A stretch of DNA of 50,208 nt. Origin: Candidatus Kuenenia stuttgartensis. GTDB taxonomy: Bacteria; Planctomycetota; Planctomycetia; Planctomycetales; Planctomycetaceae. The stretch lies in the NCBI GenBank assembly GCA_945904015.1, contig CAMDPK010000033.1:1-50208 (forward strand). The letters run 5' to 3'. The translations under genes were made by a program, and so were the position numbers. The notes beneath the pieces are model-generated. The model ran no database searches. It worked only from the letters and a program-made list of their open reading frames with translations, and had not been told where the DNA came from. Shown here one piece after another: positions 29,365 through 39,133 of the stretch. Each line of letters starts with the position of its first letter. Positions within the stretch are counted from its first letter, which is position 1.

Positions 29365-30522
29365 CTAGGAATCGCGTTTCGTGAACTCCTTCACCCAGCG
29401 GTTATCCCACAGCGACGGAAACGAATTCTTGCGATACGGGTGCTGCGCACAAACCTGCTCGTTCAGTTCCAGGCCGAGGCCGGGTTGGTCAGGTCGAGTG
29501 AATTCACCCTGACGAATCGGGTTCCAGCCGTGAACGAGATCGTTGCGCCACGGTACGTCGTACTCGCCGAAGTTTTCTTGGACCGCGACTTGTGGCGTGG
29601 ACCAGCCGAAATGGAGCGCGGCGCACAACGCAACCGGGCCGATCGAGCAATGCGGAGCGATTCGCAAATCGTTCGCTTCGCACAATGCGGCGATCTTCTT
29701 GCCGATACCGAGTCCGCCACAGTGAGCAAAGTCCATCTGCACGACATCGCACGCACGGAGTGAGGCGAGCCGCGCGAACTCTTCCAGCATGTAAAGCCGC
29801 TCGCCTGCGGCAATGGGGAACGGCAGCGCTTGTTTGACTTCGAGCAACTGGTCGAGACTGTGCGGTGTCACCGGTTCCTCGTACCACGCGGGTCGATACG
29901 GGATCAGCCGGCGGCCCATCTCGATCGCGCAGCCGACGGACAACCGGCCGTGGACTTCGATCATCAAGTCGATCTCGTTGCCGACCGCTTCACGCACGGC
30001 AGCGACGATTCGTTCGGCGTCGGACATCTGCTCGCGGGTCATCTCCTTCCACGCGGTGCCGAACGGATCGAACTTCATCCCGCGATAGCCACGGGCGACA
30101 ACTTCTCTCGCTTTCACTGCGTAGTCGGCTGGAGTCTGAGCACCGCCGTACCAACCGTTGGCGTAGGCGGGTAGCCGCTCGCGTGCTTGGCCACCGAGCA
30201 GCTTATAGACTGGCTGGCCACAGGCTTTGCCGATCAAGTCCCAACAGGCGATCTCGACACCGCTGATCGCCGTCAACACGGTCGAGCCGCCTTGATACTG
30301 ATCTCGAATCAAATCCCCGAACACTTTTTCGATGTCAAATGGATCGACGCCGACAATGCGATCCTCAACCCATTCGTGAAGGAGCGTCTGCACGGTGGCT
30401 TCTTGCCACTCCAACGTCGCCTCGCCCAGACCGGTCAGTCCCGTGTCGGTCGTCAGCCGCACGAACAGATAATTTCGCAACCCGCCATTCACCAGAAACG
30501 ATTCGAGCTTTGTGATTTTCAT
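29365..30522 (-). CDS. enolase-superfamily sugar-acid dehydratase (D-galactonate dehydratase-like)
   Basis: 385 residues from ATG 30522 (MKITKLESFLVNGGLRNYLF). A mandelate racemase/muconate lactonizing enzyme-type protein; length and motifs fit the galactonate dehydratase subgroup (about 382 residues). The N-terminal capping domain is followed by an ISGVEIACWDLIGKACG segment, GYRGMKFDPFG, metal ligands in LMIEVHGR, WYEEP and AAGERLY, and the base/acid His in IAPHCSIGP. Such enzymes remove water from aldonic acids to give 2-keto-3-deoxy acids. The exact sugar acid is uncertain. The start codon directly touches an inverted-pair element, whose GGAAAGG may supply the ribosome site. Divergent from the transporter at 30626. 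Confidence 0.88.
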   Translation of the reverse strand: MKITKLESFLVNGGLRNYLFVRLTTDTGLTGLGEATLEWQEATVQTLLHEWVEDRIVGVDPFDIEKVFGDLIRDQYQGGSTVLTAISGVEIACWDLIGKACGQPVYKLLGGQARERLPAYANGWYGGAQTPADYAVKAREVVARGYRGMKFDPFGTAWKEMTREQMSDAERIVAAVREAVGNEIDLMIEVHGRLSVGCAIEMGRRLIPYRPAWYEEPVTPHSLDQLLEVKQALPFPIAAGERLYMLEEFARLASLRACDVVQMDFAHCGGLGIGKKIAALCEANDLRIAPHCSIGPVALCAALHFGWSTPQVAVQENFGEYDVPWRNDLVHGWNPIRQGEFTRPDQPGLGLELNEQVCAQHPYRKNSFPSLWDNRWVKEFTKRDS

Positions 30523-30614
30523 GTAGGTCAGCCTTTCCAGGCTGACACGATACGGCACGCGATCCCGATTCCAAGTCAACCGCTCATCGAGTCAGCCTGG
30601 GAAGGCTGACCTAC
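30523..30614. repeat. inverted pair element abutting a start codon, GTAGGTCAGCCT word
   Basis: Arm 1 at 30523-30546 touches the ATG of the minus-strand dehydratase gene (30522). Arm 2 at 30591-30614 lies 11 nt before the plus-strand transporter start. The arms are inverse complements over 24 bp with one mismatch. The whole divergent promoter region is only 103 bp, so the promoters must overlap the element. Confidence 0.9.
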
Positions 30615-30625
30615 GGAACCGCACA

Positions 30626-32611
30626 ATGACCGAACCACTCACCGTTGCCGCTGGCGCACTGGCTCCTTGGGAAATCGACAACTTGCCGGAGCCGCCGCGT
30701 TCGGGGCGGAAGTTGTGGCTGGGGTTGATCGGTCCCGGCGTCGTGCTGGCCGGCACGAGCATCGGAACCGGCGAATGGCTATTCGGGCCGGCGGTGTCGG
30801 CTCAGTACGGAGCGTCGCTGTTCTGGCTGGCGATGATCAGCATCGTGTTGCAGGGTTTCGCAAACCTGATGTTTATGCGGTACGCGATCTACTGTGGCGA
30901 GCCGATGAATGTCGGCATCTTGCGAACCTGGCCGGGACCGATGGCGTGGATCGTGTTCTTCGCGGTGCTCGATGTGGCTTCGATCCTGCCGTACAACGCC
31001 TCGAATGCGGCCGTGTTGTTGGCGTCGGCGTTCCTGGGACGGCTGCCGGTGCCCGAAGACGCGACGCTCGTTCGCGGGCTGGGCATCGCGATCTTTCTGG
31101 TCTGTTTTGTGCCGTTGATCTTCGGAGGCACCGTCTATCGGATGCTCGAAAAAATCATGGCGGCGAAGCTGGTCGTCGTGCTGGGCTACTTGTCGATCAT
31201 CGCGCTGACAATGGTGTCGGCTCCCGTGGTGTGGGATGTCTTCACCGGCTTCTTTGCCTTCGGAACGGTACCGCTGCGGCCAGAGACACTGATCGTCGAT
31301 CGGCACTTCAGCGTGCGGCAGGTCGTGGGCAACACCGAGTATCTCGCGAAGGGGACGTGGGAACGGAAAGGGGGCAAAGACAACTCCGTCACCGGCGAAT
31401 TCTTCGTGACTCGCGGCGGTGAGAAGGCAAAGTTCAATCTCAGTAATCCGGGAGACTTCGGCCGCGTGACACCCACGGTGCTCGACCAAATCTTGCTTCG
31501 TACCAAGCGGATGACGTTTGACTCGGAAGCCGCCGCCGTGCGCGAGCAGATTCTGAAACGAACCGAGCCATTTGTCGGCGGACAACGGTTCGTGATCGAA
31601 GTTGCCGAGCGTGGCGAAACGCTGATCGCCGAAGGGGACATCGTCAACCACCATCAGTTTCAGCCCGCGCGATTGCGAGTGCGGTCCAACGACACGGATC
31701 GCGAGTTCGCCTCGCTGGATCAAGTCCCCGAACCGCAACGAGCGCGGCTGGCGAATCATCTGCAACACGAAGGGGTCGCGTATGTGAGCGTCGTCGGTTA
31801 CGCCCGCGAACACGGCCGGTTGCCGCCGCTCGATTGGGCGTTGGTTGTGGCGTTCATCGCAATCGCCGGAGCCGGCGGGCTGACGAACACAATGTTCTCG
31901 AACTACGCACGCGACAAAGGCTGGGGTATGGGCTGCCACGTCGGTGCGATCCCCAGCGCGTGCGGCGGGATCACGGTGGCCCTGTCGCACACGGGCAAAG
32001 TCTTTCCGCTCGATGAAGAGAACCGCTCGAAGTGGCGTGGCTGGATGCAGCACATCCGGCGCGATCAAGCGATCTGGATGGCGGCCTCGGTCATCGGCAT
32101 GGCGTTACCCTGCATGATGTCGCTGGAATTTATTCGCAACGCCAGTGTGGTCGGCGACCGAGCCTCGGCAATGTCGGCCGAAGGGATCGCCTCACGCTAC
32201 CCGATGTACGCTTCGCTGTTTTGGTTTCTGACGTTGTTCTGTGGTTTCTTGGTGCTGGCTCCGGGACAAGTCAGCACCGGCGATCAGATTGCTCGCCGGT
32301 GGACCGACATGCTGTGGAACGCCAGTTCGCGCGTGCGACGGCTCGGCGAAGTGCGCTACATTTATTATGGGATCATGGCCGCCTACGCCGTCGGCGGACT
32401 GATCATCCTGATCAAGTTTCCGGCTGTGGAAATTGCGAAGTTCGCCGCCGTGCTGCAAAACATCGCGCTGGGTTCGACGGCGCTGATGTCGATCTATGTG
32501 AATCGGACGCTGTTGCCGAAGGAAGTCCAGCCCAGCCTGTTTCATCAATTCGGAGCGCTGGTGTGCGGCGTGTTCTTCTTGAGCATCAGCATCGCACTGT
32601 TCTTCATTTGA
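30626..32611 (+). CDS. Nramp-like membrane transporter with large soluble insertion
   Basis: 661 residues, about 11 hydrophobic segments. The first segment region reads LIGPGVVLAGTSIGTGEWLFGPA, recalling the TM1 region of APC-superfamily/Nramp transporters, but the DPGN metal motif of true Nramp proteins is absent. After the sixth segment a hydrophilic domain of about 185 residues (about 215-400) interrupts the membrane region; it has beta-rich and charged composition and no recognised motif. The second half resumes with LVVAFIAIAGAGGLTNTMFSNYARDKGWGMG and ends with SIYVNRTLLPK and a final helix. Divergent pairing with a sugar-acid dehydratase suggests an organic-acid substrate; a metal ion is the other option. 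Neither can be decided here. Confidence 0.8.
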   Translation: MTEPLTVAAGALAPWEIDNLPEPPRSGRKLWLGLIGPGVVLAGTSIGTGEWLFGPAVSAQYGASLFWLAMISIVLQGFANLMFMRYAIYCGEPMNVGILRTWPGPMAWIVFFAVLDVASILPYNASNAAVLLASAFLGRLPVPEDATLVRGLGIAIFLVCFVPLIFGGTVYRMLEKIMAAKLVVVLGYLSIIALTMVSAPVVWDVFTGFFAFGTVPLRPETLIVDRHFSVRQVVGNTEYLAKGTWERKGGKDNSVTGEFFVTRGGEKAKFNLSNPGDFGRVTPTVLDQILLRTKRMTFDSEAAAVREQILKRTEPFVGGQRFVIEVAERGETLIAEGDIVNHHQFQPARLRVRSNDTDREFASLDQVPEPQRARLANHLQHEGVAYVSVVGYAREHGRLPPLDWALVVAFIAIAGAGGLTNTMFSNYARDKGWGMGCHVGAIPSACGGITVALSHTGKVFPLDEENRSKWRGWMQHIRRDQAIWMAASVIGMALPCMMSLEFIRNASVVGDRASAMSAEGIASRYPMYASLFWFLTLFCGFLVLAPGQVSTGDQIARRWTDMLWNASSRVRRLGEVRYIYYGIMAAYAVGGLIILIKFPAVEIAKFAAVLQNIALGSTALMSIYVNRTLLPKEVQPSLFHQFGALVCGVFFLSISIALFFI

Positions 32612-32639
32612 GGCCGTTTCCAAATCGACAAAACTAACA

Positions 32640-32706
32640 CGACGCGACAGCGAGTGACGGAACCCTCGGTCGCTCGAACCCCTCGCTTGCGCGTCGGGCT
32701 GGTTGA
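32640..32706. repeat. degenerate inverted pair element, CCCGACGCGCAAGCGAGGG word
   Basis: ACGACGCGACAGCGAGTGA at about 32640-32658 and CCCTCGCTTGCGCGTCGGGCT at about 32682-32702 are imperfect inverse copies. It lies just after the transporter stop codon and before the stop of a convergent gene. More diverged than most others in the window. Confidence 0.5.
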
Positions 32707-32730
32707 ATCCACCTCACCAACCCAATCGCT

Positions 32731-33303
32731 CTACGGGCGATAGTGTGAGAAGCGGTAGTCGAATGGATTCCCCCACGGGCCGATCGTCGACGCTTGTGGC
32801 CAGCAGCAGGTCGCTTGGGTCACTGTCACGTTCGTGACCGTCTTCGGGCGAATTTGGCCAAGCAGCAATTCGATGGTCGCATCGTGCCGGTAGCTCGGAT
32901 TCGCGAGGTATTCGCTGCGGCGGAACGGGATCGAGTTGTAGACCTCGCTGTACGAGGCCCTGTTGATCCCCGCCGGCATCGCGGCTTCGGCACCGACCGG
33001 GACAACTCTCGCGGCGGGATCGGGGGCGGGCAACGGTGGGAGCTTGTCCGCTAACTCATCGGGCTTGGCGGCTTGTGCTTGGCGGAGGGCTCGGATCGAT
33101 TTGGGAATGGGAGACGGACCGATCGCCGGGCCAGGAACGATTTCGATTTTCCAATCCACTCCGGGGGGCACTTTGAGTGACTTCGGCTCGTCGGCACCGC
33201 TCGCGACCGAGACTAGGCCACAAAACAGAGTGGCGATCAAAGACCGAACGAAACGAGAATTCTCAAGCCCGGACTTGCCGGGCCACGCGATGAATGCAGA
33301 CAT
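32731..33303 (-). CDS. hypothetical secreted protein
   Basis: 190 residues, ATG 33303 with AAGG 7 nt upstream. A signal peptide is likely (core [20 protein letters not shown], about residues 18-37), preceded by an unusual 15-residue extension ([11 protein letters not shown]) that may come from a solo palindromic unit at 33262-33287. The mature part is Pro/Ala-rich (about 50-110), then [27 protein letters not shown] and a C-terminal region with two adjacent cysteines (ATCCWP). No known domain was recognised. It is divergent from argH. Confidence 0.7.
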   Translation of the reverse strand: MSAFIAWPGKSGLENSRFVRSLIATLFCGLVSVASGADEPKSLKVPPGVDWKIEIVPGPAIGPSPIPKSIRALRQAQAAKPDELADKLPPLPAPDPAARVVPVGAEAAMPAGINRASYSEVYNSIPFRRSEYLANPSYRHDATIELLLGQIRPKTVTNVTVTQATCCWPQASTIGPWGNPFDYRFSHYRP

Positions 33304-33520
33304 GGCGACACCTTGGGTTCCAACGGAGGAAATGTCGGAACGGACGACCTCGTTCCCAGGTGTGAGAGTTCGACCAAGCTATCGCGGGGCGACGGGAGTT
33401 TCCAAGCCCAGCGTTTTCGGGAACGGCTCTGCGACGGCAAGTCAGTCCGGTTGTGACGGCACCCGGCTGGGCGGGTATAGTCCGCATCCGAGACTCGGAA
33501 CCGAAGACAGGAGACACGCA

Positions 33521-34897
<1,377 letters not shown>

Positions 34898-34918
34898 TTG
34901 GAAACGACTCACTGAAGT

Positions 34919-35371
34919 TCATTTCAGATCGAGTTTCAGGTCCGTGAGACCGCCGCTCGGAACTTCTTGTGTGAGCTCCGATGTACTCGGATTGCCATAC
35001 TTGGCGGGAATCATCACTTTCGGCTTCGGAAGCAGAGCGGGATCTTCAATCGGCGACGATGTCGTGGAATCGTCCGTGGAAGGTGGCGCAAAATTAACAG
35101 CCACTTGGTTCTTTCCGAGCGGTGCCCCGTCACCAATGTCGTTTGTTCCCAGCTTGAATTTTCCCTCCGCGTCAGTCACTCCCACACCCGGGCGACGTCC
35201 ATCCGTGGGTAGAAAAGTCACCTGGTAGTTCTCCAAGGGTTTCCCTTGAAACGTCAACGTGCCCGAAACCGGTGCAACTTTCTCAATCGAAGGCTTCACT
35301 CTGTCCGAAGATCCGCAGCCCAAGATTCCAGTCACCAAGCAAATTGACACCGTCCATCCGAACGCACGCAT
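34919..35371 (-). CDS. small lipoprotein with carboxypeptidase-regulatory-like fold
   Basis: 150 residues from ATG 35371 (GTG 35374 is the alternative; AAGGAA precedes both). Lipobox ICLVTGILGC puts the lipidated cysteine near residue 19. The mature domain begins PVSGTLTFQGKPLENYQVTFLPTDGR and continues with VGVTDAEGKFKLGT, the pattern of the beta-sandwich CarboxypepD_reg-like/transthyretin-type domains. Small lipoproteins of this kind are commonly encoded next to DUF1559 genes in Planctomycetota, as here (113 bp downstream of the DUF1559 gene on the same strand). A cell-envelope role is inferred; no ligand is known. Confidence 0.82.
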   Translation of the reverse strand: MRAFGWTVSICLVTGILGCGSSDRVKPSIEKVAPVSGTLTFQGKPLENYQVTFLPTDGRRPGVGVTDAEGKFKLGTNDIGDGAPLGKNQVAVNFAPPSTDDSTTSSPIEDPALLPKPKVMIPAKYGNPSTSELTQEVPSGGLTDLKLDLK

Positions 35372-35487
35372 CACGGGGATTCCTTTTTGTCTTGATGGAA
35401 GCGAATAGAACCGCCTGTTGAATGACAGGCCTGCGGCGCTGTGGAAACAACAACTTCGCGGAATGACCTCAGGCGGTCATCCAACGC

Positions 35488-36486
35488 TTACCACTCGCCG
35501 ACCACATCCTTCGCGGCCTTGCTGCCAACGGCACGCCAGACGCTTTCTGCGACATTGTTGCTTGCAAACTTCACGGCCCCGTCGCACATCACAAGATGGG
35601 CACCGCCGGAATGATTACTGCGTGTCGCCAAGTGGCCGCGGTCAACACCGGTCCCGCGAATACAATCACGCCGCTTCGAGTTCGGCGTCAACGTGTGTGA
35701 GTAGTATGTGGCGACGACGATACCACGATAGTATTGCTTGCCACGATACAGGTAGGCATTGGGATCGGTGTCGCATTGGGGGACTGCAATCGTGTCGCCG
35801 GTGGGACTGGCATCCCAAGTGGCGAAGGCTTCATTCGTGGCGACGGTGTAATAATCGGGGCTGCCGACAGTGACGTTGCCGGTGGTCGGCGATCCTGTCG
35901 ATGGACCTAAGACAATCTCCGCGAACATCCCAGTGCTGCTCAGACCGTCTCTGATCTCGGCGAAGCGAGCACCGCACCGCACGCCGAAAGGACCGTCTTT
36001 CGTCGCATAGTTGGCGTTCGCTCCGAGGCTCTGCGCGTAGTTCGTCGTACCGCAACCTGCTGGGCATTGCGTCCCTGCGATGACGAACGCGGGAACGCCG
36101 TATTGCGAAGGACACACAAAACTTGGAAAAGTGCGTTGGCGAGCCGACAAGTTCGTGGCGGAGGAATTGATGTCGGTATTGAAGTCAAACAATTTGTAGC
36201 CGCTGTTATTGTCCATATAAGGCAGCATCATGGGGATCGGCGACGCATTATTGGGTGACGCTCCGCCGCTGAATGTTCCCGCAGGAAGCTGCTTGGTGGT
36301 CCCTTCGTAATTGTGCAACGCCAAACCAATCTGCTTCAGATTGTTCTTGCACTGAGAGCGGCGAGCGGCCTCGCGCGCCTGCTGGACTGCCGGAAGCAGC
36401 AGCGCGATCAAAACGGCAATGATCGCGATGACCACCAGCAGTTCGATCAAAGTGAATCCCGTACGGCGGGGACGAATGAATGACAT
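35488..36486 (-). CDS. DUF1559 pseudopilin-like protein
   Basis: 332 residues. A class III prepilin-type leader, [20 protein letters not shown], would be cleaved after Gly10 and methylated at Phe11 by a prepilin peptidase. The hydrophobic helix is followed by [27 protein letters not shown], the standard DUF1559 entry. The C-terminus has the H-x9-DG signature in [16 protein letters not shown]. Such proteins are massively expanded in Planctomycetota and are thought to form surface fibres or part of a secretion machine; the function of this copy is unknown. An AGGGG site lies upstream. It is likely cotranscribed with the small lipoprotein gene. Confidence 0.93.
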   Translation of the reverse strand: MSFIRPRRTGFTLIELLVVIAIIAVLIALLLPAVQQAREAARRSQCKNNLKQIGLALHNYEGTTKQLPAGTFSGGASPNNASPIPMMLPYMDNNSGYKLFDFNTDINSSATNLSARQRTFPSFVCPSQYGVPAFVIAGTQCPAGCGTTNYAQSLGANANYATKDGPFGVRCGARFAEIRDGLSSTGMFAEIVLGPSTGSPTTGNVTVGSPDYYTVATNEAFATWDASPTGDTIAVPQCDTDPNAYLYRGKQYYRGIVVATYYSHTLTPNSKRRDCIRGTGVDRGHLATRSNHSGGAHLVMCDGAVKFASNNVAESVWRAVGSKAAKDVVGEW

Positions 36487-36569
36487 CCTGGGTACCCCTA
36501 CGGAATGAAATGTGGCACTTGTCCAGCGAAAGCCAGTTTCAGAACAAAGCGAGCGAAGAGGAAGCGGCT

Positions 36570-36598
36570 ATCGCATCCAATAGACTCCTGACTGTCAA
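36570..36598 (-). promoter_or_regulatory. possible promoter of the DUF1559 gene
   Basis: The minus strand has a consensus -35 TTGACA (36593-36598) and, 17 bp on, a weak -10 TGCGAT (36570-36575). It would place the start about 75 nt upstream of the coding sequence. The -10 match is poor, so this is tentative. Confidence 0.35.
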
Positions 36599-36888
36599 GT
36601 TTTTTGACGACCAGAATTCAGGTTCCCTTCAGGTAAGCTTGACCGCAGACTGACCGACGAGAGTGAAACCCTTTCGACGGATCATGATCGACACATTCGC
36701 ACAGTTCAGATGCTGGTCCGGCCGCGTACTCCAGAACCGCTTCTTCAATTTTCGTCGAATTCGTTTCAAGGCCCGATTCGGACGCAGCCGTGTTCGCCAG
36801 AACTCGGGTTTTCACAACATTCGCCACACTCTGTTGAATGCGGCGACGGTTTTGAAACGACCTCAATCCCAAATGATTCAAGAAGGAA

Positions 36889-37030
36889 CCACGGATCACA
36901 CGGATGCCTCGGAGTCATCAGGATCATTATGGCGCGACAGCAAAACAGACTGTCGAAACTACTGATCGAGAATTCTCGGCCCAACTTTTTTCATCCCCGA
37001 ATAATCCGTGAACTCCGTGTGATCCGTGGT
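36889..37030. repeat. inverted pair element, ACCACGGATCACACGGA word
   Basis: Arm 1 at 36889-36905 (ACCACGGATCACACGGA) and arm 2 at 37014-37030 (TCCGTGTGATCCGTGGT) are exact inverse complements over 17 bp, with a long spacer of 108 bp. A further partial copy (AATCCGTGAACTCCGTG) precedes arm 2. It lies upstream of the MFS gene. Confidence 0.8.
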
Positions 37031-37064
37031 GAATAATCCAAGCTAGTTGCATTTCATCGGTTTC

Positions 37065-38510
37065 ATGGCGAGATTCTCGGAAACCATGGGGCCAGGCGAC
37101 TCATTCAAAAACTTCAACGCCTCAGACAAGGCTGTTCTGGTGAATGGACTCACAATCGAGGATCCGACGATTTCCCCGCACCCACGCAAGCAGCGCGCTC
37201 GACGGCTAACTCACAACTTGCGAGTCAGCCAAGCGGATGCCGCCGCGTTCGGCGTCATGGTCGGGCTGGGAGAGACCTACTTGCCGCTGTTCGTCCTGAC
37301 GGTCGGGCTGAGCGAGGTGATGTCGGGACTGGTGGTCAGCGTACCGGTGTTGCTGGGTGGCTTGTTGCAGATGGTCTCGCCGTGGGCGGTCGGTCTGTTG
37401 AAGTCACACAAACGCTGGGTTGTGTTTTGCTCGATGCTGCAAGCAGCCAGCTTCGTGCCGCTGATCTGGGCGTCGGTCGTGGGGCACATCCCGCCGTGGG
37501 CGGCGCTGGCGGTGGCTTCGGTGTTTTGGGCCGGAGGACTGGGGACCGGGCCGGCTTGGAATGTCTGGATCGGAACGCTCGTCCCTCGTTCGATTCGAGC
37601 GCACTTCTTCGCCAAGCGGACGCGCTTGCAGCAGCTCACCGTCTTGGCCGGTTTTCTGGGCGGAGGCTTCGCTCTGCAATACGGCAACGAGCATGACTGT
37701 GTGCTGACGGTCTTCGGAGTGTTGTTCGCGATCGCGTGCGTGTGCCGAGTCTTGTCGGCATTGTTCCTGGCGGCGCAGCACGAGCCGGAGCCGCTGCCGC
37801 TCGACCGTCGCCGAGTGCCGGTGCTCGCACAACTTCGGACGTATCGACACAGCGCCGGCGGGCGACTGCTGTTTTACATCATCGTGGTGCAGTTCGGTGT
37901 GTGGATCACCGGGCCGTTCTTCGCTCCGTACATGCGAGAGAAACTGCATTTTTCGTACGTCGATTACTCGGTACTGATCGCGTTCTCGTTCGTCTTCAAG
38001 ATTCTGGCGCTACCGTTGTGCGGCCGACTGGCGAAACGCTGGGGAGCGAGGCGATTGCTGACGCTCGGCGGCATCGGCATCGTGCCGATGGCCGGGATGT
38101 GGAGTATTTCGGACAACTACGCATGGCTGTGCCTCACGCAAATCACCGCCGGCGTCTGCTGGGCGGCGTATGAGTTGGCGTTCTTCCTGCTGTTCTTCGA
38201 GTCGATCCCGGCGGACGAACGAGTCAGCGTGCTGACGCTTTTCAATCTGCTCAACAGCGCCGCACTCGCTGCCGGAGCGTTGCTCGGCGGAGCGATTCTG
38301 CATTTCGCTGGGGAGGCTCAGTGGGCGTATCAAGCCTTGTTCGCGCTCTCGTCGGTCTGGCGAGCGCTGGCGCTCATTTTCCTGTGGCGAGTGCCGCACA
38401 TCGAGGTCACCGGGGATGCGGTCGGTGTACAAATCGAGGAACTGCGACCGACCGGCGAAGCGCTCGATGGCCCGATTCTCTCGAGTTTGCCGGATGAAAC
38501 TCGCCGTTGA
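37065..38510 (+). CDS. major facilitator superfamily permease
   Basis: 481 residues from ATG 37065; TTG 37047 and ATG 37086 are also in frame and no ribosome site decides between them. A hydrophilic N-terminus of about 60 residues (RKQRARRLTHNLRVSQADAAAFG) precedes 12 predicted membrane segments. Features of MFS proteins: GPAWNVWIGTLVPRSIRAHFFAKRTR after the fourth segment, with its basic loop, the LPLCGRLAKRWGARRLL motif-A-like loop between segments 8 and 9, and SVLTLFNLLNSAALAAGALLGG late in the protein. No substrate-specific motif is recognised. The hpt gene follows 66 bp downstream on the same strand, so purine or nucleoside transport is conceivable but unsupported. Confidence 0.85.
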   Translation: MARFSETMGPGDSFKNFNASDKAVLVNGLTIEDPTISPHPRKQRARRLTHNLRVSQADAAAFGVMVGLGETYLPLFVLTVGLSEVMSGLVVSVPVLLGGLLQMVSPWAVGLLKSHKRWVVFCSMLQAASFVPLIWASVVGHIPPWAALAVASVFWAGGLGTGPAWNVWIGTLVPRSIRAHFFAKRTRLQQLTVLAGFLGGGFALQYGNEHDCVLTVFGVLFAIACVCRVLSALFLAAQHEPEPLPLDRRRVPVLAQLRTYRHSAGGRLLFYIIVVQFGVWITGPFFAPYMREKLHFSYVDYSVLIAFSFVFKILALPLCGRLAKRWGARRLLTLGGIGIVPMAGMWSISDNYAWLCLTQITAGVCWAAYELAFFLLFFESIPADERVSVLTLFNLLNSAALAAGALLGGAILHFAGEAQWAYQALFALSSVWRALALIFLWRVPHIEVTGDAVGVQIEELRPTGEALDGPILSSLPDETRR

Positions 38511-38519
38511 TTCATGGGG

Positions 38520-38541
38520 CTGGTTGAAAACTTGTCCCACG
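38520..38541. repeat. solo palindromic word related to 42517-42583
   Basis: GGTTGAAAACTTGTCCCACG at 38522-38541 matches the arm at 42564-42583 with one difference. No inverse partner is found close by. It sits between the MFS stop and the hpt start, so a single half-element can also occupy a gene boundary. Confidence 0.6.
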
Positions 38542-38576
38542 CCGCTTCAAATCACTTGCCAGACACAGGGCAGACC

Positions 38577-39095
38577 ATGCAGACATTGATCGAAGCGAGC
38601 GAAATTCAAAAAGTTGTCGCGACCTTGGGGCATCAGATCGCCACCGAGTATCGGGATCAGCCGCTGACAGTGCTCGGAGTGCTCACCGGCAGTATCGTCT
38701 TCCTGGCGGACCTGATTCGCACTATCGACTTGCCGCTGCGAGTCGGATTGATCCAAGCCTCCAGTTATCGCGGGGCGACGACTCAGCCAGCGGAACTGCG
38801 GATCAATGATTCGCTGGTGCCGGACATTCGCGACCGCTCGGTGCTGCTTGTGGACGACATTTTCGACACAGGTCACACAATGGCGGCGCTGCTGGAGACG
38901 ATCCGCCGCAGTTCGCCGCGCAGCGTCCGCTCGGCCGTGTTACTGTGGAAGTCCGGAAAGGCAAAGGTCGCGATTCAGCCCGACTACCACTGCTTTCAAA
39001 TCCCAGATCGTTTCGTCGTGGGCTACGGTTTGGATTACAACGACGACTACCGGCACTTGCCGTTCATTGCTGCGCTAGAGCCGAAGGACTTGTGA
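38577..39095 (+). CDS. hpt: hypoxanthine phosphoribosyltransferase
   Basis: 172 residues from ATG 38577 (AGGG 9 nt upstream). Salvages hypoxanthine (and usually guanine) to IMP/GMP with PRPP. The PRPP-binding loop VLLVDDIFDTGHTM is canonical, VLTGSIVFLADLIR is the N-terminal helix with the cis-peptide loop, SSYRGATTQ is the flexible loop region, and PDRFVVGYGLDYNDDYRHLPF is the hallmark purine-binding C-terminus with the conserved Asp. Length is typical. It uses the PRPP made by prs at 2193-3200. The kinase gene follows 38 bp later and may be cotranscribed. Confidence 0.95.
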   Translation: MQTLIEASEIQKVVATLGHQIATEYRDQPLTVLGVLTGSIVFLADLIRTIDLPLRVGLIQASSYRGATTQPAELRINDSLVPDIRDRSVLLVDDIFDTGHTMAALLETIRRSSPRSVRSAVLLWKSGKAKVAIQPDYHCFQIPDRFVVGYGLDYNDDYRHLPFIAALEPKDL

Positions 39096-39133
39096 TTGGA
39101 ACTCTCCGTTGTCTGATCGATGGCCACATCTCC

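Larger units (their letters stand above)
36487..37064. other. intergenic region upstream of the DUF1559 and MFS genes
   Basis: About 580 bp divergent gap, lower in G+C than its surroundings. It holds a possible minus-strand promoter at 36570-36598 and an inverted pair at 36889-37030. Short open frames across it show no motif and no ribosome site. No gene or RNA is recognised. Confidence 0.5.

Noticed and set aside
28227..29384. Long plus-strand frame opposite the 2-hydroxyacid dehydrogenase
   Set aside because: Antisense to a gene with complete catalytic motifs; Arg/Ser-rich shadow composition.
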